Part shown: positions 21,424 to 33,438 of the stretch, one piece after another
How positions within the stretch are numbered: position 1 is the stretch's first letter
Layout: each line of letters begins with the position of its first letter
NCBI GenBank assembly: GCA_025175895.1
Contig: CM046001.1
Location: 49,847,719 to 49,911,718, forward strand
DNA: 64,000 bases
Direction: 5' to 3'
Source of the DNA: Wurfbainia villosa
Taxonomy: Eukaryota; Streptophyta; Magnoliopsida; Zingiberales; Zingiberaceae
Made by a program: the position numbers and the translations under genes
Notes under the pieces: model-generated
Seen by the model: the letters and a program-made list of their open reading frames with translations, nothing else
What the model was told of the DNA's origin: nothing
The model's database searches: none

Positions 21424-22346
21424 AGCTTGTTGTCTCTCCATTGAAAGTAATATAATTGGACTTAGTTAGATCGGTAAAGATCCTTTTTGCTTACTTGAAA
21501 AGAACTTTATTTCACTCTTAACACGACCTATGAGATAAAGGTGTCCAAAAAGGATTTAGATCCCTATACCAGACCAGTACTCAATTTTCCATAGGAGAAT
21601 CTCATGAACATTATGGTTACTAGAGAAACATTCATCTCAAGAGTAAAAGAAAATCATTAGAGTGCCCCTTAGAGACCAAATAGTTACTAGGGAAACACTT
21701 ATTTGGGTGCCCCTTTGAGACTAACTAGTTACTGGGGAAATACTAAATGTTTATTTCTTATTTTTCTTCTTCTAAACTTGAGTGCTCCTTTTTTTTTTGA
21801 TGAAGGTAAATATATAACATCAAAGAAAAGCACATCATACAAAAAGTCTGGGATGCATACTCATGTCATGTCTGACGATGTGTCAGATCTGAGCTGTATC
21901 CGAGGGGGGTGTACATGTGCTGTCATGGGTACCTCATCTCACATGCGCACTAACTCTCTCATGGGTACATCCACTCATACATGTCCTGCACCTGTGTATA
22001 GCATAAGTGCATCCTCCATGTTTCCCCTGCCCATGCGTACTATCCCTCTGCATCCGTCTCTCCATGTGTACCTCTACGCAGTATCCATCTGCATCTGTCT
22101 TTTCCATCCAAATCATATGGTAATCATCCAACGTTTGTCACTTTTGGCAAGTGACTAGCCATCAACGGATTTGCCTTGTCTTTATCGTAGCCGTTTTCTA
22201 CAGACTAGATAGGTCATTCAGGTGGGCCTATTCACCTCTACTAGACTTATCGGCCAAGCCTCAGCCATAAACGGATTTACAGTGTCTTTACCATAGCCGT
22301 TTGCTATGGACTAGATATGCCATTATGGGTGGGCCTATTCACCAAA
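21424..22346. other. Unassigned repeat-like DNA between H and the LINE
   Basis: No gene recognised. AGTTACTAGGGAAACACTT-like strings recur at about 21617, 21681 and 21728, each near GTGCCCCTTTGAGACTA-like text. A T-run at 21789-21799 and CATG-rich DNA follow. Frames of up to 151 codons show no protein features. The last 190 bp are a 106-bp duplication (separate entry). Confidence 0.5.
22157..22342. repeat. 106-bp imperfect direct duplication
   Basis: AGCCATCAACGGATTTGCC...GTGGGCCTATTCACC (from 22157) recurs from 22263 as AGCCATAAACGGATTTACA...GTGGGCCTATTCACC, about 80 bp of each copy being clearly alike. The second copy ends at a T-run (22347-22357), which on the minus strand is an A-run, possibly the LINE tail. 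Confidence 0.8.
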
Positions 22347-22675
22347 TTTTTTTTTTGAACTGGATGAATTCCTCTGTCGGACCACCCTGGAACAGTGCCC
22401 TGGTACAGTGTCGTCGAACCTCCCTGCTGTTGATCCGCCTTGGAACAGTGCCCTAGCACAGTTGAGGAGGCTGCCTGGAGCCAACACAGTGCCCTGGCAT
22501 AGTCGGCCCGCGGCAAAGGAGCAGTACCCTGGAACAGTGCCTTGACATAGTTAAGGAAGTTGCCTGGAGCTAGCACAATGCCCTGGTGTAGTCGGCCCAA
22601 AACGAAGGAGCAGCGGTTTGATCGATTACTGGCGAACCCTTGAGAAAGCGGCGCCCTAGAGCGATTGCCACATGG
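22347..22675 (-). repeat. GCCCTG-rich segment, probable LINE 3' end
   Basis: CCCTGGAACAGTGCC and CCCTGGCACAG-like strings recur about every 30-60 bases, with an approximate 120-bp duplication (TTGAGGAGGCTGCCTGGAGC against TTAAGGAAGTTGCCTGGAGC). It resembles 31640-32200. No ORF of note. Confidence 0.55.
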
Positions 22676-24558
22676 CGAAGGTAGGAAACTTCGCTTCCCA
22701 CTTCAACTCGATCGTTTGTTCATGGCGATCCCATTGACACCCCCGGATTAAAAAAATTTAATCCTAGACAAAGGGATCACCCAAGCAACCGTTTCATCGT
22801 CGTGCTATTCGATTAGAGTGGTCACTTGAACAAACTTGTTGTTCAAGCCACCAACCTCTATTCTATGAATAGCTGCGAAATAGACGGTGTATGGATCGAC
22901 GGCTTTTGTGTTTATATTTGGGGTCCAAGTTATTTTAGCCATAAAAACAGAATACTACATGCATATATAATTGAAAAACAATTATAGACATGTTACAAAA
23001 GAAAATAGACAATCGATATACCTCTCGATCTTCTATTGTATGTCCTTCCTCCTTTTGGACGTCATGTGGGCGACGATCTACCAAAAGTCGAAGCTCCTAG
23101 ATCACCAATCTTCCTTCCTTGCTCGCTCCGAACAAGAGGAAGTATAGAAACAAAACCCTTCTCCTTCCTTTAGCCAACTAACAAGCACCAACCTAGATGC
23201 TTGCCGCCGGCCAACAAGGAGAAGAGATGAGGAAGATGGATGCCGGCCAAAAGCTCCAAGGGAAGACCTTAAGCTATGTTTCCACTGGCTAAATAGAAGA
23301 GGATGAAGGGGTTTGGATGCCGGCAAAGGAAAGGAAAGGCTGGTTTGGGTGCCGGCCAACAACAAGAAGAAAAGAAAAGGAAAACCTTTCCTTATTTGTG
23401 GCCACCTACACCCCAAACCCTAATCGCCCAAGCTTGCTGCCCCTTAACCCTAATCCTATCTCTATTGGAACTCTCTTGCCTCCCACCCCCTCCTCTCCTT
23501 TTATAGAGTTAGGGATAAGCCTTGTTTTAATCTCCACCATTGGTTCTAGGGATTTAATCTCAACCGTCGGATCTAGAGATTTAATCTCAACCGTCGGATC
23601 TAGAGATTTAATCTCTACCTTTGGATCTAGAGTTTTGTTTTCATCCATTGGATCTAGGCTTCATGAGGTTTTTAGGCTACAATAGGGACCATGAGGAGGA
23701 GTTGGATCTTGGCCACCCAATGGATCAAGCCCACATAAAGTCCGATCCATTAATGATAATCCAATCCACTAAAGGATTATCATTGATCTACCTCACCAAC
23801 CCTCATAAGTTAATATGGGCTCCATATATTATTTGTACATTTTTCTCCCCGTATTTAAGATCTCGAATGTCCGTCGATTAATTAATTTACTGACCATTAA
23901 TTAATCAACATCTAACTCCATGAGTAGTACCACTCAACCTTTTCATCATGCCGGACCAAGTCCACCTGTAGGGTTTACATAATGAACCTTATGAGCTCCT
24001 CAAGGGGACATCATCATCCTAATATATAGGACACGATTTCCTCCTATAATCAACGACACACCATATAAATAATATCATTTCCCAACTTACCGAGCCTATC
24101 GATTTAATCTATAAATCTCACCCATTGGTAAATCAAAGAAATGAATACTAAGTATATGTGCCCGTTATTATATCGAGATTAAGAGCATGTACAATATAAT
24201 ATCTGAGGTCCGATTCGATTATATAGTCAATAATAAATCGAATCACCTCTAAGTCGGTCCTGCTCAATACACACAAAGTGTACTAGTGTGATTCTATGGT
24301 CAAGACAAACCAATACCAAATCACACTACAACCATACCAATGGTTTGTCCAAAGCCATCTCGGTTTAGAGCCTTTACTTATACTTTACAAGGAGTCGATA
24401 ACATCATCTCCCGTGTGACACCACACACCATGTTATCTACAATGTAATATATTAGACAATATGCATCACTATAAATATGCAAACAATGATCATGTGATTT
24501 TTATTTCAAAATAAAGATGTTCATACAAAAGATATACTTTTCAGTATATATCCCAACA
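22676..24558 (-). repeat. 3' LTR of Copia B
   Basis: Nearly identical to 29458-31342 and ends TATATATCCCAACA. The left edge reads CGAAGGTAGG where the partner has TGAAGGTAGG, so the terminal TG has become CG. It holds the minus-strand TATA box (23498-23505) and three to four copies of a 27-bp unit GGATCTAGAGATTTAATCTC (23545-23650), a shorter relative of the A minisatellite. Confidence 0.9.
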
Positions 24559-24591
24559 ATCTCCCACTTATACTAAAAGATTATGCTGTCC

Positions 24592-26292
24592 TCAAACTGC
24601 CATACATCTGATTCTCATTCTCTCCACATGCCTATCAAAAGCTCTCGCAGGAAGGACCTTAGTGAAAGGATCTGCCAGGTTATCCTCCGATGCAATCTTG
24701 GCCACAACAACTTCTCCTATCTTTACGATTTCTCGTATCAAGTGGTACTTGTGCTCTATGTGTTTACTTGCCTTATAGGCTCGTGGTTCCTTCGAGTTTG
24801 CAACTGCACCACTATTATCACAATAAATTGTGATAGTTTTGGGCAAACTAGGAATCACATCCAAGTCCATCAGGAAGTTCCTGAGCCACACAACTTCTTT
24901 GGCCGCCTCAGAGGCTGCCACATACTCAGCTTCCATGGTGGAGTCTACCACGCATTTCTGCTTGACACTCCTCCATACAATGGCTCCACCCCAAAGTAAA
25001 CACAAAACCTGAGGTAGACTTACTGTTATCCTTGTCTGATTGGAAGTCAGAATCTATGTAACCCATAGGGAATAATTGGTTTGCCTGGTAAACTAGCATA
25101 TAATCCCTAGTCCTTCTCAGATACTTTAATATATGCTTTACCGCAGTCCAATGTCCCTGTCCTGGATTACTCTGATATCTGCTGACCATGCCCATGGCAA
25201 AGTAGATATCTGGTCTCGTACATAGCATCGCATACATGAGGCTTCCTACTGCCAAAGCATAAGGAACCGCCTTCATCTCCTCAGATGTTCTAGGACACAT
25301 ATCCTTAGATAAAGGAACTCCATGCCTGAAAGGTAGAAAACCCTTCTTGGAGTTCTGCATGCTAAAACGATCCATAATGGTGTCTATGTATGAAGCTTGA
25401 GATCAGCACAACATCCTTTTCTTGCGATCCCTTATAACCTTGATCCCAAAGATGTGTCCCACTTCTCCCAAGTCCTTCATATCAAACTGTTTGGACAACC
25501 ATACCCTTACGTCCGATAACACCTTGACATTGTTGCCAATTAAAAAAATATCATCTACGTATAGTATAAGAAATACCACTACATTTCCGTCACATCTCTT
25601 GTATACACAAGACTCATCCGGACTTTGAATAAATCCATAATACTGGATTACCTCATCAAAGCGGATGTTCCAAGACCTCGAAGCTTGCTTCAATCCATAA
25701 ATGGACCGATTAAGCTTACACACAAGATGGTCTTTACCCTTTGCAATGAATCCCTCTGGTTGCTTCATATAGATGTTTTCCTCAAGATTTCCATTAAGGA
25801 AAGCTGTCTTGACATCCATCTCCACACCTCATAATCCATTTGAGCTGCAATGCATAAGAGAATCCGGATAGACTTAAGCATGGACACCGGCGAAAAAGTT
25901 TCCTCATAATCGATACCCTCTTTTTGAGTATACCCCTTCGCAACAAGCCTCACTTTAAAGGTCTCAACCTTCCCGTCTATTCCTCTTTCTTTTGTAGATC
26001 CACTTGCAACCAATGGTTTTTACACCATCGGGTGGTTCTACTAGCTCCCAGACCTGATTTGAATCCATAGATTCAATCTCAGTATTCATTGCATTTGCCA
26101 AGATACCGCATCTTTATCTTGGATTGCCTCGTCATATGTCCAGGGGTCAGGTTCATGTTCGCCAGGGACCAAATCAGAAGATTCTCCCAAGAACATGAAT
26201 CTATTAGGCTGTCTAACAACCCTCCCACTACGACGAGGTATCACCTATGTATCCTCTGTAATACGCGGTGCAGTGACTTGTGGTATATCCTC
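24592..26292 (-). pseudogene. Copia B reverse transcriptase - RNase H, frameshifted
   Basis: Pieces in order on the minus strand: 26013-25765 (ARLV/VRLVAKGYTQKEGIDYEET), 25825-25403 (MDVKTAFLNG and the active-site box YVDD in LILYVDDIFLIGN), 25375-24926 (DSDFQSDKDNSKSTSG), and 25005-24592 (RNase H: TMEAEYVAASEAAKE, YCDNSGAV, KASKHIEHKYH). At least three frame breaks and several stops separate them. YVDD is intact here, whereas A has YIDD. Confidence 0.9.
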
Positions 26293-27555
26293 TTATACTG
26301 GTGGTAATGAAGAAGTGACTTCCCCTTTTAATTCCTCCAGAACAATCTTACTCATGGGCTTGTGGTTCATCACATAGTCTTCCTCTAGAAATCTGGCGTT
26401 CGTGCTAACGATCACCCTCTGATCTCTAGGACTATAAAACAAACCACTTTTCGTTCCTCTAGGATAGCCAATTAACATGTATACTTCTGTACGAGGTTCC
26501 AACTTACTAGCATCTGCCTTCAGCACATATGCTGGACTCCCCCAAATCCGAATATGTCTTAGACTAGGCTTTCGCCCAGTCCACAATTCTGTGGGAGTAG
26601 AAGGCACTGATTTAGATGGGACCAAGTTCAGAATATACACTACCGTATCTAAAGCATATCCCCAGAACGAATCTGGTAAATCAGAATAACTCATCATCGA
26701 TCTAACCATCTCCATAAGAGTCCTATTCCTTCGCTCTGCTACACCATTCTGTTGGGGTGTGCCAGGTGCAGACAATTCGGATCGAATCCCAGCCTCTGAT
26801 AAGTAATTCCTAAACTCTCCCAAGAGGTACTCACCACCACGATCAGATCGTAGTGTCTTGATACTTTTACCTTGACGTTCCTCCACATCAGCCTTGAATT
26901 CTTTGAACTTGTCAAAGCATTCAGACTTGCGGCGCATCAAGTAAATGTATCCATATCTCGAATAATCATCTATAAAAGATACGAAATACTCAAAACCACC
27001 TATAGCCTGGATAGACATAGGACCACACAAATCAAAATGAACCAATTCTAACACATCTTTGGCTCTACACCCCTTGGCCTTAAAAGGCCTCTTGGTCATT
27101 TTACCCTCCAAGCAAGATTTGCAGGTTGGGAAATCTTCCACCACTAATGAACCCAGAGGTCCATCAGCTATCAAACTTTGAATTTTTCTTAGGTTAATAT
27201 GACCAAGCCTAAGATGCCAAAGATATGTTTGGTTCATCTTCGAAGGTTCTTTTCTATTATTGGAATTAGAAGATGAGTTATTAACTTCTATTTGCATCGT
27301 GGGAGCTTTTGGTTCTAGTGTATATAAATTTCCTATCAATGTACCCGAACAGATAATCTCCCTATTCCTTTTTATAACAACTCTGTCATTAAAAGAAATA
27401 GAATATCCATCCATAAACAATTTAGAAACCAAAATTAAATTCTTTCTAAATAAAGGTACATAAAGGCAATTCTTAAGAACCAAAACTTTATTTTTCTCAA
27501 AAGATAAATAAACGTCTCCCACTATAACAGTTGCCACCTTCGTGGCATCGCCCAA
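26293..27555 (-). pseudogene. Copia B integrase, long open frame (420 codons)
   Basis: Residues 1-100 are the region after protease. The zinc finger has H114, H119 and CKSC. The catalytic triad is complete: D175 (VHFDLCGP), D238 (RSDRGGEY), E274 (NGVAERRN), with 35 residues between the last two. The C-terminal part is GYPRGTKSGLFYSP and RFLEEDYVMNHKP. It ends at a stop before reverse transcriptase. Unlike A, this integrase looks catalytically sound, but upstream (27555-27605) the protease region is missing, so it cannot be made from a normal polyprotein. Confidence 0.9.
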
Positions 27556-27604
27556 GTATACGGTAATCTCTCCCTCAGCCAGTCATCTAGTTTCCTAGAA
27601 CCCT

Positions 27605-28396
27605 TTAGTTCTGCTTCCGGTTGGGGCAGTCCTTCTTCCAGTGTCCAGTCTGCTTACAAGTGAAGCACTTGCCTTTCGGCTTCTTCACTCCTCCCTGAGT
27701 TCCTCCCACCGCCTTTGCCCCAGCTTGTTTCTTCTTCTTCTTGCCTTTCATTTTAGAAGTAGAAACCTTTTGAGTAACCATGGCTTGCGCCTGAGCACTC
27801 TGACGAAATTGCCCTTCTGCCGCCTGGAGTTCTATCAGAAGCTCCGCCAACAAATACAACCTCTTGTTTATGTTATAGTTTAGGCGAAATTGCTCAAAAC
27901 TCCTAGGTAGAGACTGGAGAATGATATCGACCTGGGTTTCCCCATCGATCTCAGCTCCGAGGACTTCCAGCTCATTTAAATGATCCATCATCTTGAGAAC
28001 ATGATCCCTCACGGGTGTTCCCTCGATCATGGTGGTCGTCATCAAGTTCCTCATGGCTTCCTGCCTAGCAGCCCGATTCTGGTGTCCGAAAAGCTCTTTG
28101 AGATTGAGCATCATGTCATAAGCAGTGGGCATGGCTTGATGCTAATGTTGCAGTATATTTGACATAGATGCCAAAATATAACACCGCGCCATCTCATCGA
28201 TCTTAATCCACTTCTTATAACTCTCCTTCTCCTTTTCCCAAGAATCATCCGCAGGCTTAGGAGGGCACTCTTCTAGGAGTATATATTTGTATTCCTCAGC
28301 AGTCAAGACAATGTCAAGATTCGTCTTCCAATCAATATAGTTGGGTCCAGTAAGTTTATTTTCTTTCAATATCACAACAAGCGGGTTGAAAGTCAT
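27605..28396 (-). pseudogene. Copia B gag, one in-frame stop
   Basis: It starts MTFNPLVVILKENKLTG (28396), then WKTNLDIVLTAEEYKY, a UBN2-like gag domain (MLNLKELFGHQNRAARQEAM, IILQSLPRSFEQF), a Lys-rich stretch and CFTCKQTGHWKKDC (CX2CX4HX4C). A single TAG at 28142-28144 lies between SNILQH and HQAMPT, consistent with CAG to TAG. It is the full-length version of the gag that is shortened in A. Just after the knuckle, about 116 bp present in A, including the protease active site, are absent. Confidence 0.9.
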
Positions 28397-29455
28397 TTTG
28401 AAATAAAACCTAAGAATCACATAGATCAAAAACATTAGATTTCAAAAAATTATTGATTCCTCAAACAATAAAATTTTAAAATCAACCAACACCTCAAAAC
28501 ACTGAGAATATTGTATGCCACGATAGTGTGGACGTATACGAATTCTACATTTGTATGAGGAGGTCTTACCCATTAATTTTACTATCTTGTCAACCTAACT
28601 TTTTGACAAGTAAAATTAATAGTTGGTTCCTCTTTGGCCCTACAAATAAAAGTAGTGACTCCGATGGGGAGGATACTTATATTTGTATCTAAGTGTTCAC
28701 CATTACTCAGTACCAAGGTAATTATCTTGGGTTATGTGTCTTCCGATGGGGAAGTACACATGCTCCTTAATAATTTCCTATAACCATATTCGACCTTGTG
28801 ATCCGTAAACAAACTCATCCGATGGGGAGGAAGGCACTCAGAGCCGACACGCAAGTTTGTTTGCATCACATGTCAAATCATAATGGAGGTTGTGGGAATT
28901 TATAAAAATATCCCTCTCCCACTTAGTAATTTAAAATTGAGAAATTTTCTAGCCTACGACATGCATATCAAACAATAAGCAATAAATATGAAAAATAAAT
29001 ATTTTCCAACTATTATGGCTTTTGTCTTCAATATGTCTCCCGTCGTATCGTCATCTCGTCCGCTCCTTCCTACGCCATGTACGAGCCATCCGGAGATCCG
29101 AGCCGAGACTAAAAACTATTTTAATTTACATCCATCGATCCTATACTCCACGAGGGAGTGTACATGAAATCTAGATCGAAAGTAAACTAAAATAGAAAGA
29201 GTGGCTAAACAATGTCGTATCTAATTATAAAAATTAATTACTAGCCTCGTAAACCCCGAGGATTCAACAAAATATACAATTACACACATACAATCACAGA
29301 CACACATATGGCCATAATAGTTGGATCCTATGCCTACAACCAAAAAGTTAACCTACGCATATCCTACTATTATCCGGCACATATAATATATGAAAAGTGC
29401 ATAAAAGTAACCAAATCATAAACACACAAAACCAAAAACCGTGGCTCTGATACTA
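28397..29455 (-). other. Leader and PBS of Copia B
   Basis: About 1 kb without an ORF, homologous to the leader of A, with three copies of CCGATGGGG (28660-28830). The PBS complement GGCTCTGATACTA (29443-29455) has one mismatch to the standard site (CCA to CTA). Confidence 0.8.
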
Positions 29456-29457
29456 CT

Positions 29458-31342
29458 TGAAGGTAGGAAACTTCGCTTCCCACTTCAACTCGGTCGCTTG
29501 TTCATGGCGATCCCATCGACGTCCCCGGATTAAAAAAATTTAATCCTAGACAAAGGGATCACCCAAGCAACCGTTTCATCGTCGTTCTATTCGATTAGAG
29601 TGGTCACTTGAACAAACTTGTTGTTCAAGCCACCAACCTCTATTCTACGAATAGCCGCGGAATAGACGGTGTATGGATCGCTGGCTTTTGTATTTATATT
29701 CGGGGTCCAAGTTATTTTAGCCATAAAAATAGAATACTACATGCATATATAATTTAAAAACAATTATAGACATGTTACAAAAGAAAATAGACAATCAATA
29801 TACCTCTCGATCTTCTATTGTATGTCCTTCCTCCTTTTGGATGTCGTGTGGGCGACGATCTACCAAAAGTCGAAGCTCCTAGATCACCAATCTTCCTTCC
29901 TTGCTCGCTCTGAACAAGAGGAAGTATAGAAACAAAACCCTTCTCCTTCCTTTAGCCAACTAACAAGCACCAACCTAGATGCTTGCCGCCGGCCAACAAG
30001 GAGAAGAGAAGAGGAAGATGGATGCCGGCCAAAAGCTCCAAGGGAAGACCGTAAGCTATGTTTCCACCAGCCAAGGAGAAGAGGATGAAGGGGTTTGGAT
30101 GCCGGCAAAGGAGAGGAAAGGCTGGTTTGGGCGCCGGCCAACAACAAGAAGAAAAGAAAAGGAAAACCTTTCCTTATTTGTGGCCGCCTACACCCCAAAC
30201 CCTAATTGCCCAAGCTTGCTGCCCCTTAACCCTAATCCTATCTCTATTGGAATTCTCTTGCTTCCCACCCCCTCCTCTCCTTTTATAGAGTTAGGGATAA
30301 GCCTTGTTTTAATCTCCACCATTGATTCTAGGGATTTAATCTCAACCGTCGGATCTAGAGATTTAATCTCAACCGTCGGATCTAGAGATTTAATCTCTAC
30401 CTTTGGATCTAGAGTTTTGTTTTCATCCATTGGATCTAGGCTTCATAAGGTTTTAATAGGCTACAATAGGGACCATGAGGAGGAGTTGGATCTTGGCCAC
30501 CCAATGGATCAAGCCCACATAAAGTCCGATCCATTAATGATAATCCAATCCACTAAAGGATTATCATTGATCTACCTCACCAACCCCCATAAGTTAATAT
30601 GAGCTCCATATATTATTTGTACATTTTTCTTCCCGTGTTTAAGATCTCGAATGTCCATCGATTAATTAATTTATTGACCATTAATTAATCAACATCTAAC
30701 TCCATGAGTAGTACCACTCAACCTTTTCATCATGCCGGACCAAGTCCACCTACAGGGTTTACATGATGAACCTTATGAGCTCCTCAAGGGGACATCATTA
30801 TCCTAATATATAGGATACGGTTTCCTCCTATAATCAATGGCACACCATATAAATAATATCATTTCTCAACTTACCGAGCCTATCGATTTAATCTATAAAT
30901 CTCGTCCATTGGTAAATCAAAGAAATGAATACTAAGTATATGTTCCCGTTATTATATCGGGATTAAGAGCATGTACAATATAATATCTGAGGTCCGATTC
31001 GATTATATAGTCAGCAATAAATCGAATCGCCTCTAAGTCAATCTTGCTCAATACACACAAAGTGTACTAGTGTGACTCTATGGTCAAGACAAACCAATAC
31101 CAAATCACACTACAACCATACCAATGGTTTGTCCAAAGTCATCTCGGTTGTGAGCCTTTACTTATACTTTACAAGGAGCCGATAACATGATCTCCCGTGT
31201 GACACTACACACCATGTTATCTACAATATAATGTATTAGACAATATTCATCACTATAAATATGCAAACAATGATCATGTGATTTTTATTTCAAAATAAAG
31301 TTGTTCGTACAAAAGATAGACTTTTCAGTATACATCCCAACA
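29458..31342 (-). repeat. 5' LTR of Copia B
   Basis: It starts TGAAGGTAGGAAAC and ends TACATCCCAACA on the plus strand. The minus-strand TATA box TATAAAAG is at 30280-30287. It has the same 27-bp units as the 3' LTR (30325-30440). Confidence 0.92.
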
Positions 31343-32237
31343 GTAACCTTTCGGTGTCTATTGGTTGACTTCTCCAACCGCCCTGATGTTGACCTGCCTT
31401 GTAGTCCTTCCCTTCAGTGTACGTGATGGTCATCGAGGCGCATTGGGCCCTAGCTCCTCCTCGCTGTCTGTAGAAAATTGCCCTAGCCATGCAAGAACCA
31501 CCCTGGCTTTGAGGGAAAGCCATCCTGCCCTTCTTGTGGAAAACCGCCCTGGCCATGCAAAAACTGCACTGGCTTTGAGGGAAAGTCATCCTGCCCTTCT
31601 TGTGGAAAACTGCCTTGGCCATGCAAAAATCGCCCTATTTTTTTTTTTTGAAGTGCCCTGTACAGGGCGAAGTACCCTACGCAGGGAGGAGTGCCCTGGA
31701 CAGGGCAAAGTGCCCTATGCCCTATGCGGGGTGGAGTGCCCTGAATAGGGCAAAGTGCCCTGGACAGGCCAAAGTGCCCTGGATGGGAGGGAAAGGCGCC
31801 CTGTCCAGGGCGGAGTGCCCTGGGAGAGTGAGTACTGGCCTCGAGAGCTCAGGGAGACTGTCCTAAACAGGAAATAGAGTTTTGGCCAATGAGTACTGCC
31901 CTAGGCGGTGAGAGACATGTCCTGGGGCAACAGGAACTGCCCTGGAGTCGTGAGGAAGGGAACTATTCTAAGACAAGGATAAGGATAACCACCCTGGGGT
32001 AGTGGGATCTGCCCTGGAACTCAAACAAAATAGTTCTACTGAGCAGGAGAGAGAGAGGGGGGGGAGTTTAGAGGTGGAGTGCTCAGGATATGGAGGCAAG
32101 CAAGAGACTGCCTAGGGGGGGGAGATAAGGACCAGCCTGGGAAAGTAGGTCTGCCCTGGCAGCCTAGTAAAACAGTTAGAGAGGAGGGGAGGGGGGGGCG
32201 GCGTGGCCTGAAGTGGAGATGGGGTGGTTAAGATATG
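31343..32237 (-). repeat. GCCCTG-rich repeat region, probable LINE 3' part
   Basis: It contains a 66-bp tandem repeat (GGCTTTGAGGGAAAG at 31505 and 31571, with partial copies) and, after a T-run (31638-31650), many CAGGGCAAAGTGCCCTG-like palindromic strings up to about 31840, then GGGG-rich DNA. It ends at the C target duplication ATATG (32233-32237). Frames through it are Cys/Pro/Gly/Arg-rich artefacts. Confidence 0.65.
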
Positions 32238-33438
32238 TGTAGGGGATCGATATGGCCGGCTAGAGGGGGGTGAATAGCCCTCGTTCGTTGGTTATCGGAA
32301 TTTGCTCGTCTACAATTGGATTAGCGCAAGCGGAAACAACAATACAAGCAAATTAAACAAATAAAAACAAAGCAAAGGAAATAGACAATGCTAACACAAG
32401 ATGTAACGTGGTTCACGGCTACGCCGCTAATCCACGGTCCCCGATTCGTCCTCGGTGAATCACTCCGCTCAACCAATCCACTAAATGGTCTCTCCTTTGC
32501 ACCAAGCTAGGTGGAGGTAACCTTTACAATCAAGATCACTCTTCTTACAAATAGAATGGATTAAAAGCGAGTAAGAAGAGTTTAGAGCTTGTGGGGCACT
32601 AGGAAGATTGTTTGGAACTTAAGCATTAGCCTCTCAGGCTCACACCCTCTCTTTTTATAGAGAGGGCTAACTTCTTCCGTTGGCGCCATCGATCATTGCC
32701 GCCCATGGCGCATTGCCCGTCCTCTAGCGAACCTCGAACACGTCGGATCGGCCGATTGTTGTCCAAGCGGAACTCTTAGCGATCATTCTGGACCTCACCG
32801 ATCGGCTGACCCGTAATCGGCGCCTCGGCGCTACGAGCGGTCTGGCAAAACCCTATTGACCCGATCACTGCGCCTTGGCGATCGGGCATCTTCTTGATCG
32901 GCCTTAGCGTATGGCGCGATCGGCTAGCCCTGAAACCGATCGATCGTATACGGTCGAGCTACACTCGGACTTCGGGCGATCGCCGCCATTCCATGGCAAT
33001 CGGTCGGTGTCGAAAACCCATCCGACACTTGGCCAAATGGCCAAGTTTCACCTAAACTACCCTCCCGAGGTTACAATCGCTCACTCTCATTTCCGGAGTC
33101 CCTTGCCTTGAAGTTCTCTTCGTTCGCCGCGTCCTCGGCATCGGCGCCGCGGCTCTGCAATGCTCCTTCGCGTCTCTTGCCTCGAAGTCTACTTCCTCCG
33201 GCTTCACTCCAAGCTTCTCGTCCGGCGGTCCCTCGGATGCTCCAAGCGCACGGCTGCCGCAAAGCTATCCTTCACCGACTCAAGGCACGAGTTATGAGAT
33301 GTGAAACTCGCCACGGCTCCATGTGCGAATTACTAAGTCCTGCACGACTTCAACGCACATATCAAATCAACATAACACACTAACTTAAACCCTTTGCCAC
33401 ACCATCAAAACCATATTACGGCAAGAGATTGCCTAACA
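32238..33438 (-). repeat. 3' LTR of C (1201 bp)
   Basis: It starts TGTAGGGGATCGATATGG and ends GATTGCCTAACA (one C fewer than the partner). The flanks match 36531-37726 closely; the middle (about 32676-33010) is GATCG-rich and clearly different from the partner's 36970-37290. Confidence 0.9.

Larger units (their letters stand above)
22676..31342 (-). mobile_element. Element B: full-length Copia, same family as A
   Basis: Minus strand: 5' LTR 29458-31342, PBS 29443-29455, gag 27605-28396, integrase 26293-27555, reverse transcriptase/RNase H 24592-26292, PPT 24559-24573, 3' LTR 22676-24558. Proteins are close to A along their length and LTR ends match (TGTTGGGATGTATACTGAAA), but the LTRs have diverged from A. 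Flanks (CATGG left, GTAAC right) show no target duplication. It has lost the protease site and carries several frameshifts. Confidence 0.93.

Noticed and set aside
22138..22346. Possible MITE or SINE
   Set aside because: No terminal inverted repeats, no A and B box pair recognised, and the duplication abuts the LINE tail.
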